Assembly (NCBI RefSeq): GCF_035083965.1
Contig: NC_089731.1
Span: forward strand, 4,007,001-4,071,000
Reading direction: 5' to 3'
Source: Branchiostoma lanceolatum
Lineage: Eukaryota; Chordata; Leptocardii; Amphioxiformes; Branchiostomatidae
Length of the DNA: 64,000 bases
Made by a program: the position numbers and the translations under genes. Shown here one piece after another: positions 45,775-56,712 of the stretch. How positions within the stretch are numbered: position 1 is the first letter of the stretch; each line of letters opens with the position of its first letter. Below the pieces are notes generated by a model. The model searched no databases, was not told the DNA's origin, and worked only from the letters and a program-made list of their open reading frames with translations.

Positions 45775-47558
45775 GTGAGTCGCTAACTCAGTGTGAACAA
45801 CGTAGCTATTGGGTGTGGGAAGACGCCAGCAACACATTTTTTTTCACAATTGTAATTGCACATAACTCTCCTACCTTGACAATTTGGGGACAGAGCATTC
45901 TGTCTTCAACTTGTAGGGTGTGTTTTTCTCCTGACCTGTTTCAGCATGGCTAAGAGAGTCCATTCATAGCCACAACCGTGCTGTTTGTTTACCAGCAAAT
46001 CTGGTGTTGTGTGCGCACTCTTTGATGTCTGTGTTACAAACCTTTACATCTACAAGAAAGGCCTTAAAAACGTTCTTCTTTCCGACCCCTTCCTTCATTC
46101 AAGTTCGATCGTCTTTGATTCTTAGTAAAGTAACGATGCACGGCAGACATTGTTGGATTGCCGTGACCTGTCACTTGCACCTCGTAGATAAAAGACCTGG
46201 GGTTTTTGAAGACAATTATTAAGTCCTCTCTGGCAATATAATTAAAATATTTATATACATGTGCTTGCCACACGGTTGACATCATTGTGACAGCAAAGGT
46301 GTGTTAAGTTGTCAGTGTTGTTGTCTTACCAGGCTTGAAACGCTTCATAACTGACTAGTTTTAAAATGTGATAAATTGTTGCAGCTTTCCCAGAGTTAAA
46401 AAGAGTACCTCTGAAATCAACTTACTAAACGTCTTACCATTTAGTTGTTTGTAACTGAAGGTATTTGCTATAACCAAACTGCCTTCTCGTGACATGCTCG
46501 AGTTGTAGGGGCTCTCAGAATGTTACCCACAGAGACTTGTGATGGCCGGCAAGACTAGAATTACATCCTATGGATTAAAGACAACGAATGCATGTTTCAC
46601 TGGCGCTTTCGGCCCGACTTGACATAAATCTATATCTCTTAAAATGGTTCTTCGGTACACCACAGATAGACTACCTTAAGTTTGGTATCTAAATATTGAA
46701 AATGGCATACAAAACATCGAGGCAACGGTATATTTGCCAAGCGTACTGCCAGGTTGCTTTCTGCCATTGTAACTCTAAACGAGGGACACAATAGATAAAG
46801 CTTAGGTGACTAAATGTACCTGTTAAATTCTGTACACACGCCAGGGTGCCAATACGGTGCTGTCGACGACTTCGGGCTGTTTTGTATTGAATGATGCCGG
46901 AACGCAAAACAAATGCTAGTCTTTATCTTTTTTTAGGTAACGGTTGTATATTTGCAGTTTTGATTAATTTAGCAGCCCATACTAGACAGCATGTCAAGTT
47001 TTACCTGGAATATGTAATCTTCGAGTTTCTTCATAACACATTGAACAATATCTACAGCTAATCGTAATAGTAACGATTTCTGTAGCGCCATATCATTATG
47101 TGACTTAAAGTTTTTTATGATTTCAGCTATGCTGCTGTGGACCTCGACGGTTCATGATGACGCAATTCTACACAACGTAAGAAGATAGACAACAGCTACA
47201 TATATACTGGAACACACAGAAGAGCACAGAAGAGGGAAGCTGAGAATTAAGAAATCAGCAGTGACAGACAAAGTTACAAGAAACAACTTTGCAATCTAGA
47301 TTAGGACGGAGCCAAACGGCAGATAGGACAACAGGTGCAGTCGTTGGATTAAGGAAGCTGTACGTATAGATCAGAAAACCAACCCCAGTAACGTTTGGGA
47401 CCGCATTCTTTACACTGCAGCAGCGACACCTAGCTGCATTGCGAAGTATAACCAGTCAATATTGCCCCGAGGAAGATGACAGACAGTCACCGAAACATCG
47501 GCTAGGTAAAGTACTTTCAGTTTGCTCAGAAAACGTTGCTTTCCCATCTACACACGTC

Positions 47559-49606
47559 ATGACCAAACGGAAACTACTACTCGTTAGTGCTGGGATGTGC
47601 GTTTGTATCATGATGTATGGGATACTGGGTAATACTCTGATAGCCAGGGTTATGCATGCGACATGTAGAATCGTCAACGATATACAACATCAACTTCAAA
47701 TAGTACGAAATATAACTCCCGAGCCGTTACTTAACGACCAAGGAGTCAATAGATCCCAACGAAGCGATGGCGCCATCTTGGTGGGGACATCAGAAAAAGT
47801 TCTGTCCAACCGTACAGGAATTCGTCCAAGCGATGCAGACACGGTATACAATTCAAGGGAAGAAATGCCGTGCGTGTCCAATCTAAGAGAAGAACTGCTG
47901 TGTGCGCTGAAGAAGAACGTTCCGTTTTCCACCATCACAAGAAAACAGGCGTCCAGAGATGTACGAAATGGAGTCTTGCCGGAGGAGAGTCTGGAGAAGT
48001 TGGCGCACTTTAACTCGTGCGCGGTCGTCAGTAGTAGCCACGCCCTGAGGCTTCACACGTACGGTCAGGAGATAGGTGAGTCGTACTAGCTACAGCTCGG
48101 TATCTAGGTAATACCCCCATTCCATAGCGACCGAGCTGTGACCTAGAATTTGACAGAGCACCCGACGAATTTCATACTAGATGAAAAATTACTATTTCTA
48201 CGCTTTGTGTGTGTTTTGTTATCTTTTCCATCATACCTCTACATTTTCCACGATATTCCTATTTTTTTGTGATTGATGTTAATATTATCTACACTGTCCA
48301 TGGCCCTAATACGATTTACTAGTTTTAGAACACCCCCAAAAGTCCCTTGCCAACATCCTGCACTGTGGACTGTACCGTATTGTAGAACAGCGAATATCAA
48401 ATGGATATATTTCTCTCTTTTTTTCAGACAGCCACGACATAGTGCTAAGATTCAACTGCGCTCCCACCGACACCTTTGAGCAGTTCGTCGGCAGTCGGAC
48501 GGACATTCGGATGATCAACACTCTCGTGCCTTTACGGCACTGCCAGGAGGAGTTCTGGAGCAGGAACAGTACCATGTTCAAACACGGGATTCTGGTCGTC
48601 GGAAACATGGACGGAATCAACTTTGGACCGCGTGGCTCGTTAGACATTAGACAGCATATTCGCCAAGCGTTCGACAACTTGGTCAAATACAGCAGGAAGT
48701 TCCCGAAGAGGGCCAAGCCTTTTATACAGAGACCTAGGTTCGGACAGGACATCATGGCGGAACTGGCTCGGTTCTGCGTAACTACAGGACTGTGCGACAG
48801 GCCAAGGCTGCGGCCAAGTTCGGGCATACTTGGTAGGATTCTATATTTGTTATGATTTTGTAAGAGCTCCCTTGGAACATTACTCAGTTAACTGTAGGGA
48901 CCACCCTAAAGATCCGTAAAAAGGTGTTTAACCGTTTGAACTGCGCATGCGTGAGATCAACGCTGAAGGCCCTTAACTTATTGTAAAGACCATGCTTAAA
49001 AGTACATTTCAACTATATGTCAAGTCGTGTTTGTTTATGTCTCAAAGGCCTTCAACGTTGACATACTAGTATTGTCCACAATACATCACATTGCCATGCA
49101 CAGTTCAAACCGTGAAAAGTCTTAAGCCTTCACTCCACTTCGCCCAAACATGCGCTCCTAGATCCTGTACCGACACAAACTTACCGAAGTGAAGGAAATC
49201 CAGTCCCTGATGGAAGATAGGGTGGAGTGGAGGAAGTTTTCAAGTCTGGTTTGAGCGGAGTTGAGTGATTAAAGTGATTAAAATAAGAAAGATCCTGTAC
49301 ACACCAAGTAACCATGTAACCGTAACCGTAACCATAAATTTTATGCATCATTTTCTTTTTAAAGGTATCGTAATGATGCTACACCTCTGCGACTGGGTCC
49401 ACGTGTACGAGCTCGTTCCTTCCAACAAAGACGACTCCAGACTCATGTACTACTTCGACGAGAAGACGATGTGGACTGCTCACGACATGCACTCCTACAG
49501 CCAGGAAAGGGTCTACGTCAGGACCTTGTCACTGACTTCCGAAAAAGACATAGAAGACACGGGCGTGGTGCTGTTGAAAGGGTTTTCACAGACTCAATGC
49601 GACTGA
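47559..49606 (+). CDS. ST6Gal-type sialyltransferase (GT29), gene 2
   Basis: Exons 47559-48075, 48428-48832 and 49365-49606 join in frame, 387 residues. The start MTKRKLLLVSAG aligns with the paralogues and gives a basic cytoplasmic end before the anchor (LLLVSAGMCVCIMMYGIL). The frame stays open upstream to an ATG at 47439, but that extension looks like Penelope-LTR repeat. Motif [20 protein letters not shown] plus [20 protein letters not shown]. Motif [21 protein letters not shown]. Motif III: YYFDE. Motif VS: HSYSQE. This is the most diverged of the three in the stem. Function as in gene 1; expected in the Golgi. Intron positions and phases are identical in all three genes. Confidence 0.9.
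48105..48270. repeat. Dispersed MITE copy in sialyltransferase gene 2 intron 1
   Basis: TAGCGACCGAGCTGTGACCT, AATTTGACAG and CTACGCTTTGTGTGTGTTTT, ending CACGATATTCCTATT, match the reverse complement of the 49896-50144 element interior and the 56828 copy. Confidence 0.55.
48957..49061. mobile_element. Short foldback MITE (GAAGGCCC family), copy 3
   Basis: TCAACGCTGAAGGCCCTT and AAAGGCCTTCAACGTTGA are near-perfect inverted ends in intron 2 of sialyltransferase gene 2. Confidence 0.75.
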
Positions 49607-49895
49607 TTCCGCCACTAGTGTCAAGCGATTCATAAGAGCAATTTTGTGTATCTTTATAATTATAGCGTCATCTGCCTTGCATATCATTTATACAATTCAC
49701 CCGTAATCGACATCCAACCGCTGGAAGGAAATGATTTAAGTGATTTAACAAAAGAAATATAGTAACCTTCCTATCTTAGTAGATACTTATGGCAAGAATT
49801 AAGAATGTCATAATAAAACTGTCTTGCGTTCACATTTGGAGGTTATCATTATTGTCGAATTTCTTAAAGCACGTCGCCGGAACGTACGGTGTATT

Positions 49896-50144
49896 AAGCC
49901 TCCCTCTCACTGGACCCGCGGCACGCTGGCGGCGTCGCTGCGTCCTAAACTGGAATTGTGTTACCCTTGACTTTATAATGGGAATATCATTCAAAATGTA
50001 CAAGTATGACCAAAAAGAGAACAAAGCACACAAAGCTTAAAATTATTCGTTCTTAGTCGATGAAATTCGTTGAGTGATTTATCAATTCGATCGGCCGCAG
50101 CGACGCCGTCAGCGTGCCGCAGGTCCAGTAAGAGGGGGGGGCTT
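49896..50144. mobile_element. MITE with 47-bp inverted ends downstream of sialyltransferase gene 2
   Basis: AAGCCTCCCTCTCACTGGAC with CGGCACGCTGGCGGCGTCGC at the left is mirrored at the right with few mismatches. Flanking TTA/TCA could be a decayed 3-bp duplication, as in Harbinger elements. Its interior defines the family seen at 34330, 48105 and 56828. Confidence 0.8.
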
Positions 50145-50469
50145 CAGGTATACGTACGCAGTAATCGCGTATATACAATGAAAGGATAATATCCCGTATA
50201 CAGGTTCCAGATAGTTATGTCGAAAGAGAAACCGTATCCAACGCACGGGATGATGATGCAACGTTGACTAAGCCATGCATCAGATACCAAATTGTTTAGA
50301 ACTACACAGTAAAATAAAACCTCCACACGCCTCTGTTACGTCGTGTCTAGTTGCTGTTGATAGCTGACGTTGTCACCGATTAATCAATGCTTTGTTTTTG
50401 CTAATCGATATCGGGTTAGAAAAATCCAAGCATCCGTCAGGCTGATCTCTAGCAACAGAATGCCAGGCT

Positions 50470-50552
50470 TTCCAGCTTTAGTACGTATACGCTGCCTCGG
50501 TCGCTCCCATGCAAGCCGGGAGGAGCGAGCGTACCTACTAAAGCTAAAAAGG
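50470..50552. repeat. Imperfect palindrome upstream of sialyltransferase gene 3
   Basis: AGCTTTAGTACGTATACGCT and CGAGCGTACCTACTAAAGCT are inverted around GGTCGCTCCC/GGGAGGAGCG. It may be a small foldback element. It sits about 30 bases before the putative promoter. Confidence 0.6.
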
Positions 50553-50577
50553 CTTTTATCCAGGCTAGCTGATCATC

Positions 50578-50629
50578 GCATGCGCACTACGGTTTGGATA
50601 CCTGTTGTCCAAAGCAGACCTGTCCACAG
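50578..50629 (+). promoter_or_regulatory. Putative promoter and non-coding first exon of sialyltransferase gene 3
   Basis: NRF1-like GCATGCGCA at 50578-50586, then CAGACCTGTCCACAG and donor GTGAGT after 50629, paralleling gene 2. The following 50630-51942 has no recognised feature. Confidence 0.4.
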
Positions 50630-51942
50630 GTGAGTTACTAAACATCTGTACAGAAATCAGCCCTTTCTGTTAGGCAGAACGTCGACTAGGCAAGATATGG
50701 TATCTCGTTTTAACTGTCACGTTTATGTCTTTAAAAATTTTCTTTCTTTTCATTCTTGCTGTTTACGCCGTTAGAACTACATGTAGAAAGACACCGCCAT
50801 TTACGCCAACTAACGTTGCCCCTGTGTTTATATTGCACTGAAGCAGCTGCATCAACTGTGAGATATTTGAGACCTACGCTAAAACTTACCATGATTGTTA
50901 CAGAGCTCCTTCTATTCGTTGAGCTGAGAAAAGTGTTCAAATTAAGTATACAGCTCTTACCAATAGTACACTTTAATGTCGCCAAAGGCGTGTCAATATC
51001 AGCAGTGATTGTCCTGTTGAATCGCCGATCAAGACGTTTTAATAGCCTTCCTCATATTACTTGTCAGCATAACGTAGGTGAAGCCTTGAAATAGGTACAG
51101 AAATTAATGAACGTGCTAACGTGCTAAGTAGACAATGGTAGCTACAACATGTTTACAATATTGGGGCGTCCAGATGTAAACAAGACGGGGGCTTACAGGG
51201 CGAGAAGAACATTCTGTAATCTTGATTTGATACGGGTTGCCGTCCATTATTGGCCTTGACCAAAGCATATGCAGTATTTATTGACATGGCTTCGTCTGAA
51301 AACAACCGTACATTCTCGTTGACGTGCAAATGCATTACGAAATACATTAAGGCAAGGAATGTTTTGTACCCGAGTCTTGACTCAACCGTTACCGGGAAAA
51401 GCAAATATTGGCTGATCCATGCCTCATTGGCATTGAATATACGCGGTATAGGCGCAAATCTACTCTAGGTTTACGTAGAGACCGAGCGAGAGCCATAGAC
51501 ACTGATCACTTATTCAGAATTTGTAAGGACACAAGAGATTGCAATCTTGATAATTGCACCGTGAGACTTTTGATTTTAACGCCTGAGCCCACAGTCTTTA
51601 TTCAAAAGTATCGTTCTGCTACGTACAGGTTTTTGCCCATACTTAGTAATACTTGGTGTAAAACAATTGCGGGCCTGTCAATAATTCGCTTTTCTCGACT
51701 TTTTCGTAGCTTAACAGCTCTTACGTAGGATGGACTTTTGAGCCTTCTTCGTTGCACTTTTATCGTTTCCCACCTCCTTCATATGTCTCCACTGTTTATC
51801 AATATGTATAAAAGATTATTTCACTTTTATCCATCGATACTCCATGGTTCTTTATGTGTTTACCTGCTTGTTTTCAGCTCTTATATCTCCCGGACATTCC
51901 TTTGTGACGTGTCCGAAAGAGGGGAAATCACCGGAACAAATC

Positions 51943-53768
51943 ATGGCGAAAACGACACTACTTCTCTTCGCTGCTGCACTGTGTGTTTGTGTAATGATCT
52001 ATGGTATCCTGATGACAGGGGTTGCATTTAATCCTGACAAATCAACGCACAATGAACAACTCCAGCTTCCAGTGCTACAAACCGCCACGCATCAGCAGTT
52101 AATCGCTGGACAGCCTTTTCAAACTAGGAACGCCATCTTGGTCGGAGCATTCAGGAACTCTTCAACAAACCACACAAAAATGAATCAACACAAAGTAGAA
52201 AAAGATTCCGAATTACGACGAGAAATGTTGTGTCAGCTGAAGAAGAACGTTCCGTTTTCCACCATCACAAGAAAACAGATGTTCAGAGATAAAAACAGTG
52301 CCTTTTTGCCAAAAGAGAGTCTGGAGAAGTCGGTGCACTTTAACTCGTGCGCGGTCGTCAGTAGTAGCCACGCCCTGAGGCTTCACACGTACGGTCAGGA
52401 GATAGGTGAGTTGGAGTGGTTATAGTTACGTCATAGATAAGTGTAAACGACGGACATTTTAGTAGCTATGGTACATGTTTAAGATCAAATCTACCGACTA
52501 AGTAACTTGTGATTGTCGTTAAATCCCCCAATGTCTTGTCAGCCATTCCGAGATCTGTCCCTTCAAATGGGCGATCACACATCAAGAATATAACCCGCCT
52601 GTGTGTCTGTATTGCATATGGGTAAACCGTCTCATGGTGTAACATACCACGTTTGTACTGAAAAGTACAAGCTGCATGTCCGAACAGATTTATTTGATCC
52701 ATTAACACAACGATATTTTCGATAAATCCGGGAGCTACCTTTAATCAATAAAAACCAGTACACACATGTTTCAAATCAAACCAAATCTTTGCAATTTTCG
52801 TTAATGCCCTTCACTGGCATTGTTTAAGTCATACTTAGGCCTTTTCCAAACGAAAAACAGCCTGCTAGCCAGGATTTCATTATTTGTTATTTTTGTTCTT
52901 TCAGACAGCCACGATGCCGTTCTGAGATTCAACTGCGCCCCCACGCACAAGTTTGAGAAATTCGTCGGCGACAGGACGGACTTTCGTATGATCAACACAC
53001 TCATCCCTATCCGACACTGCCGGGAGGAATTCTGGAGTAAGAACAGCACCCTGTTCACACACGGGACACTGGTTATAAGAAACATGGACGGGATAAACTC
53101 AGAACCACGCGATGAAGACGTTAAAAAAGACACCTATCTTGCTTTCGCCAACGTGATGACATTCAGGAAGACGTATCCGAACAGGTCTTTGCCTTTCATA
53201 CACAGGCCTAAATTTGGGCAGGACATCGCGACGGAATTGGCGCGTTTCTGCAACACTACGAGATTGTGTGAAAAGACAAAGTTCAGTCCAAGTACAGGAC
53301 TATTTGGTAAGGATTGAATTTCATTAAACGCGAGTTTTAAAATAATCAATATAATTCCATGTACTCATTATGGAAAATTGAACATATGCAGCTTGGGCTA
53401 ATGTTTGTAACTCTTTAGCTGGGTCAATGTACTAGTATTTGGTGCCTAGGTGTTCTTTAACCACCTTTCATGTTCGGATGTAGAATGGTTATCATCAACT
53501 TCTTAACACGATGTTTTATTTTGCAGGTGTGGTGATGATGCTGCATCTCTGCGACTGGGTCCATGTGTACGAGCTTGTTCCCTCCAGAAAGAACAATTCA
53601 AATCTCGTCTACTACTACGACGAGACAGCAGTTCGGTCCCCACAAGACCGACACTCTTACTACGAAGAACAGATTTACGTAAAAACGTTGTCACTGACTC
53701 CCGATAAAGACATAGACGATACCGGTGTGGTGCTGTTACAAGGACTCTCACAGATTCACTGCGGCTGA
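51943..53768 (+). CDS. ST6Gal-type sialyltransferase (GT29), gene 3
   Basis: Exons 51943-52405, 52905-53306 and 53527-53768 join in frame, 368 residues. The start MAKTTLLLFAAA is chosen by alignment with the paralogues; an upstream in-frame ATG (51844) would add 33 residues including a second hydrophobic run. Anchor [18 protein letters not shown]. Motif [20 protein letters not shown] plus [20 protein letters not shown]. Motif [21 protein letters not shown]. Motif III: YYYDE. Motif VS: HSYYEE. It is closest to gene 1, which lies 20 kb away inside PQBP1 on the other strand, rather than to adjacent gene 2. Likely polyadenylation at 54029. Confidence 0.91.
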
Positions 53769-53936
53769 TGACATAACGTATTGATGGTTTGCGACTGCAA
53801 TCATCTGCCTGGAAAGCTACAACAAATTGCCATTATATTTACATCTAGTGACTTACCTTTCAAACCCTGGAATGATGTTTCAAACCTTGCAAAAACGTCA
53901 CAGGCAAAACTGCAAAAGATTAGTTCACTTGTCGAT

Positions 53937-54256
53937 GTGAGTTTCCTCTTGTTGCTTGCAGCCTTTACAATAACGTCAGCTGAATACTCGTATTATAAAC
54001 GTTACATGTTTTGTCAGTGCTATATAAGAATAAAACGTCACAAATGTCCATTTTGTGTGCAAACGAGTATAACTGGCCTTTAAATTTCTTATCAATGGAC
54101 AGGTGAGTTTCCTCTTGGTGATTGCAGCATTTACAATAACACTTTAGTCTAGTTGAATACTCGCACATGTACATGTTTTGTCCGTACGTGTGTTATATGA
54201 AAATAAAAATGCACAGATGCCCATTATGTTTGTAAACGAGTATAACTGGCCTTTTT
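53937..54256 (+). repeat. Tandem duplication (166-bp unit) carrying poly(A) signals
   Basis: GTGAGTTTCCTCTTG starts copies at 53937 and 54103. Each ends with AACGAGTATAACTGGCCTT. Each contains an AATAAA (54029-54034 and 54202-54207), so the 3' end signal of sialyltransferase gene 3 appears duplicated. Confidence 0.85.
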
Positions 54257-54291
54257 TATGTGTGCCGCTATCTCTGTGGCAATTTACCAAT

Positions 54292-56368
54292 CCATAGTTC
54301 CTATGATGTCATTTATACCATCTAAGACGCCCAAGTGGATTCGCTAGATGAGAGGCAAATAGAATCAAGAAATTGCCATGAAACTCTGCCCCTTAACCAA
54401 TTTAAAGTAACAATTATGCCCGGGTAATTAGACAAAGCTGGATGAATGTTAAAGCTCATGTCATGTGTTGTCTGACATTCTGATGGGGCATGGTCAAAGC
54501 CATAGTTCCTATGACGTCATTTATACCATCTAAGACGCCCAAGTAGACTCGCTAAAGCCGGCGTCACAATTCATGCGAGCATCGGCCGATTTTGTAGATC
54601 GCCGGAAGCTCGCCGAATTTCACAATCGCCCGAGCTTCGACCGTATTTTTCGCTGAAAACCTGCCCCGTCACAAATTGAACGGAGCTCGGGCGACGTCCG
54701 TCAAACACTAATAATCATAAATACCTCATGAGACGGTACCATCTCTTGGACACGGACGAAGTCAGAATCAACTGACCTGGTAACAAGCGCATACTTGGAC
54801 CAACTTTACTTTCTGAGTTGTGGCAAATCTGTAGGGCATGAGTGAAGTGGACGGCCACACTGAAAATAATACTACAGACAGGAATTTTGTTATAGACCAA
54901 TCCAAATACAAGCTCAGGAGCCACAAAGTCAATAGATCAGTCGTTTAACCCCGATCCAAACATTTTCACCAAACGGAAATCGACCGAAGCTCGGGCGAAC
55001 GCCGTCCGAGCTTCGGCCGACCGTTGGTAAGCCTATCGACGCCCTGCCGACGCCTGGGCGTGCCTCGGCCGACAAACATAGATCTATAATGACTCAGTGG
55101 ACTTTCAAATACTAGTAGTCGTTTTGTGGAGGAAAAACTCAGGAAGTCAAGTCAAGCCTCAGAAGTCAAGCCCCTGTTCATTGACATATAAATTGAAACA
55201 TCCAAAACAATAACAAAAACGAAACAGGTATTGTTTTCGGTGTCCAAATCTCATTGATGATAAGTTTTTTTCAATGAAAATTTAACTTTGCAACTGAATT
55301 GCCTTTCATTAGAAAGGTTTGGCAGCATTCTTTGACAAGATGATATTAGTATTAGTTAATATTACAGTATCATCTATCATCTTACGTCATAAACTAAACT
55401 GTCGTTACCTTTTATATATAAACAAGAAGGAGTTCGGCCGGAGCCCGTCCATGCGCCCATCGATACCAGTACAACGCTCGCCCGAAGCACGCCTTATTTA
55501 TCATGAGTCGGCCGGAACACTGACGACGGTCGTCCGATTATTGTACAAAGCCCGTGCGAGGCTCGCACGAGGCCGAAGAGCTCGGGCGACCTCCGGCCGA
55601 CCAAAAATAGGGTCCAAAATCGTCGGATGCCCGCCCGAATATTGGCCGAGCGCTGGGCGTTGCTCGGGCGAGCTACGGGCAAACTGTTGATGAGCTGTGC
55701 GAGTTCAAAAATCGTCGCCGAGGCCTCGCTGAATTTAAGCGCAGCTTCCAATGACCCGCGAACGTCGGCCGAGCTCCGAAAAATCGCCCGAAGCTCGCAG
55801 AATCGCCAGGACGTCGGTCGTACTTCGGCCGAAAATCGCCATTTGGAGCTCGCCGACGAGTCGGCCGAGCAAAATTGTTGATATGTGACGGGGGCTTAAA
55901 TAGGAGGCAAATAGAATTAAATTGCCATGAAATTTCACCCCTTCAACACTTTGAAGGAACAATCAAGCTCAATTAATTGTACAAAGCTCGAAGAATGTCA
56001 CATTTCATGTGTTGTCTAAGACTAAGATTCTGATTGGGCATGTCAAAGCCATGGTTCCGTTGTCATTTAAACCACTTAAGACGTCCGAGCGGATTCGCTA
56101 GACATCAGGCGAATTGAAATAAGAAAATTGCCAAGAAGATTTGCCCTTTAACCATTTTGAAGCAACAAGTAAGACCAACTAGTTGGATTTGGATAAAGCT
56201 TGATAATTGTTACATCCCGTGCGTGTCTAAGATCCTGATGGGGCATGTTCAAAGCCATGGTTCCTCTGACGTCATTTATACCATTTGATACGCCCATGCG
56301 TCTCGCTAGACATGAGGCGAATAGAATTTAGAAATTGGCATAAAACTTTGCCCTCTAACCACTTTGAA
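54292..56368. repeat. Satellite-like array, unit about 205 bp, about 3.5 copies
   Basis: Units begin CCATAGTTCCTATGATGTCA near 54292, 54501, 56050 and 56258. Each continues with TTTATACCATCTAAGACGCC, AATTGCCATGAAA and GATGGGGCATG. The second unit is split by the Harbinger-like element. Confidence 0.85.
54556..55896. mobile_element. Harbinger-like non-autonomous element inserted in a satellite copy
   Basis: Inverted ends AGCCGGCGTCACA / TGTGACGGGGGCT are flanked by TAA on both sides (54553-54555, 55897-55899), as in PIF/Harbinger. The 1341-bp body is dense in CTCGGGCGA and CTCGGCCGA motifs on both strands and codes for nothing recognisable. An uninterrupted neighbouring satellite copy (TTCGCTAGATGAGAGGC near 54341) shows the empty site. 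Confidence 0.8.
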
Positions 56369-56712
56369 GTTCTGACTACAGTAGATGTTTACATGGCAGT
56401 GGAGTTAGCCATGTTAAGTGGTGTATTATGGTACAGTCATGCGAGTCCGTGGAGGAAGACGCACTTGGTTGTTATGGCAACGGTAGTGAGAGCAGAAAAC
56501 ACCAGGCCAGACATTCACTCTGTTCATCCGGTTTTACAGAACACGCACACTTTATAGATTCGTTTGATCAGGATTTTCGTTCGTTTCTTCATTCATCATA
56601 TAGTTTGTGCGAACAATTTTTTGTGGACTATAGAGGTAGTACAGTCGGGCTGTAGGTGTCTTTCTCACCGACGCTTCGACGCCGACGCGTCTTGCAAGGT
56701 GTGCGTTTGAAG

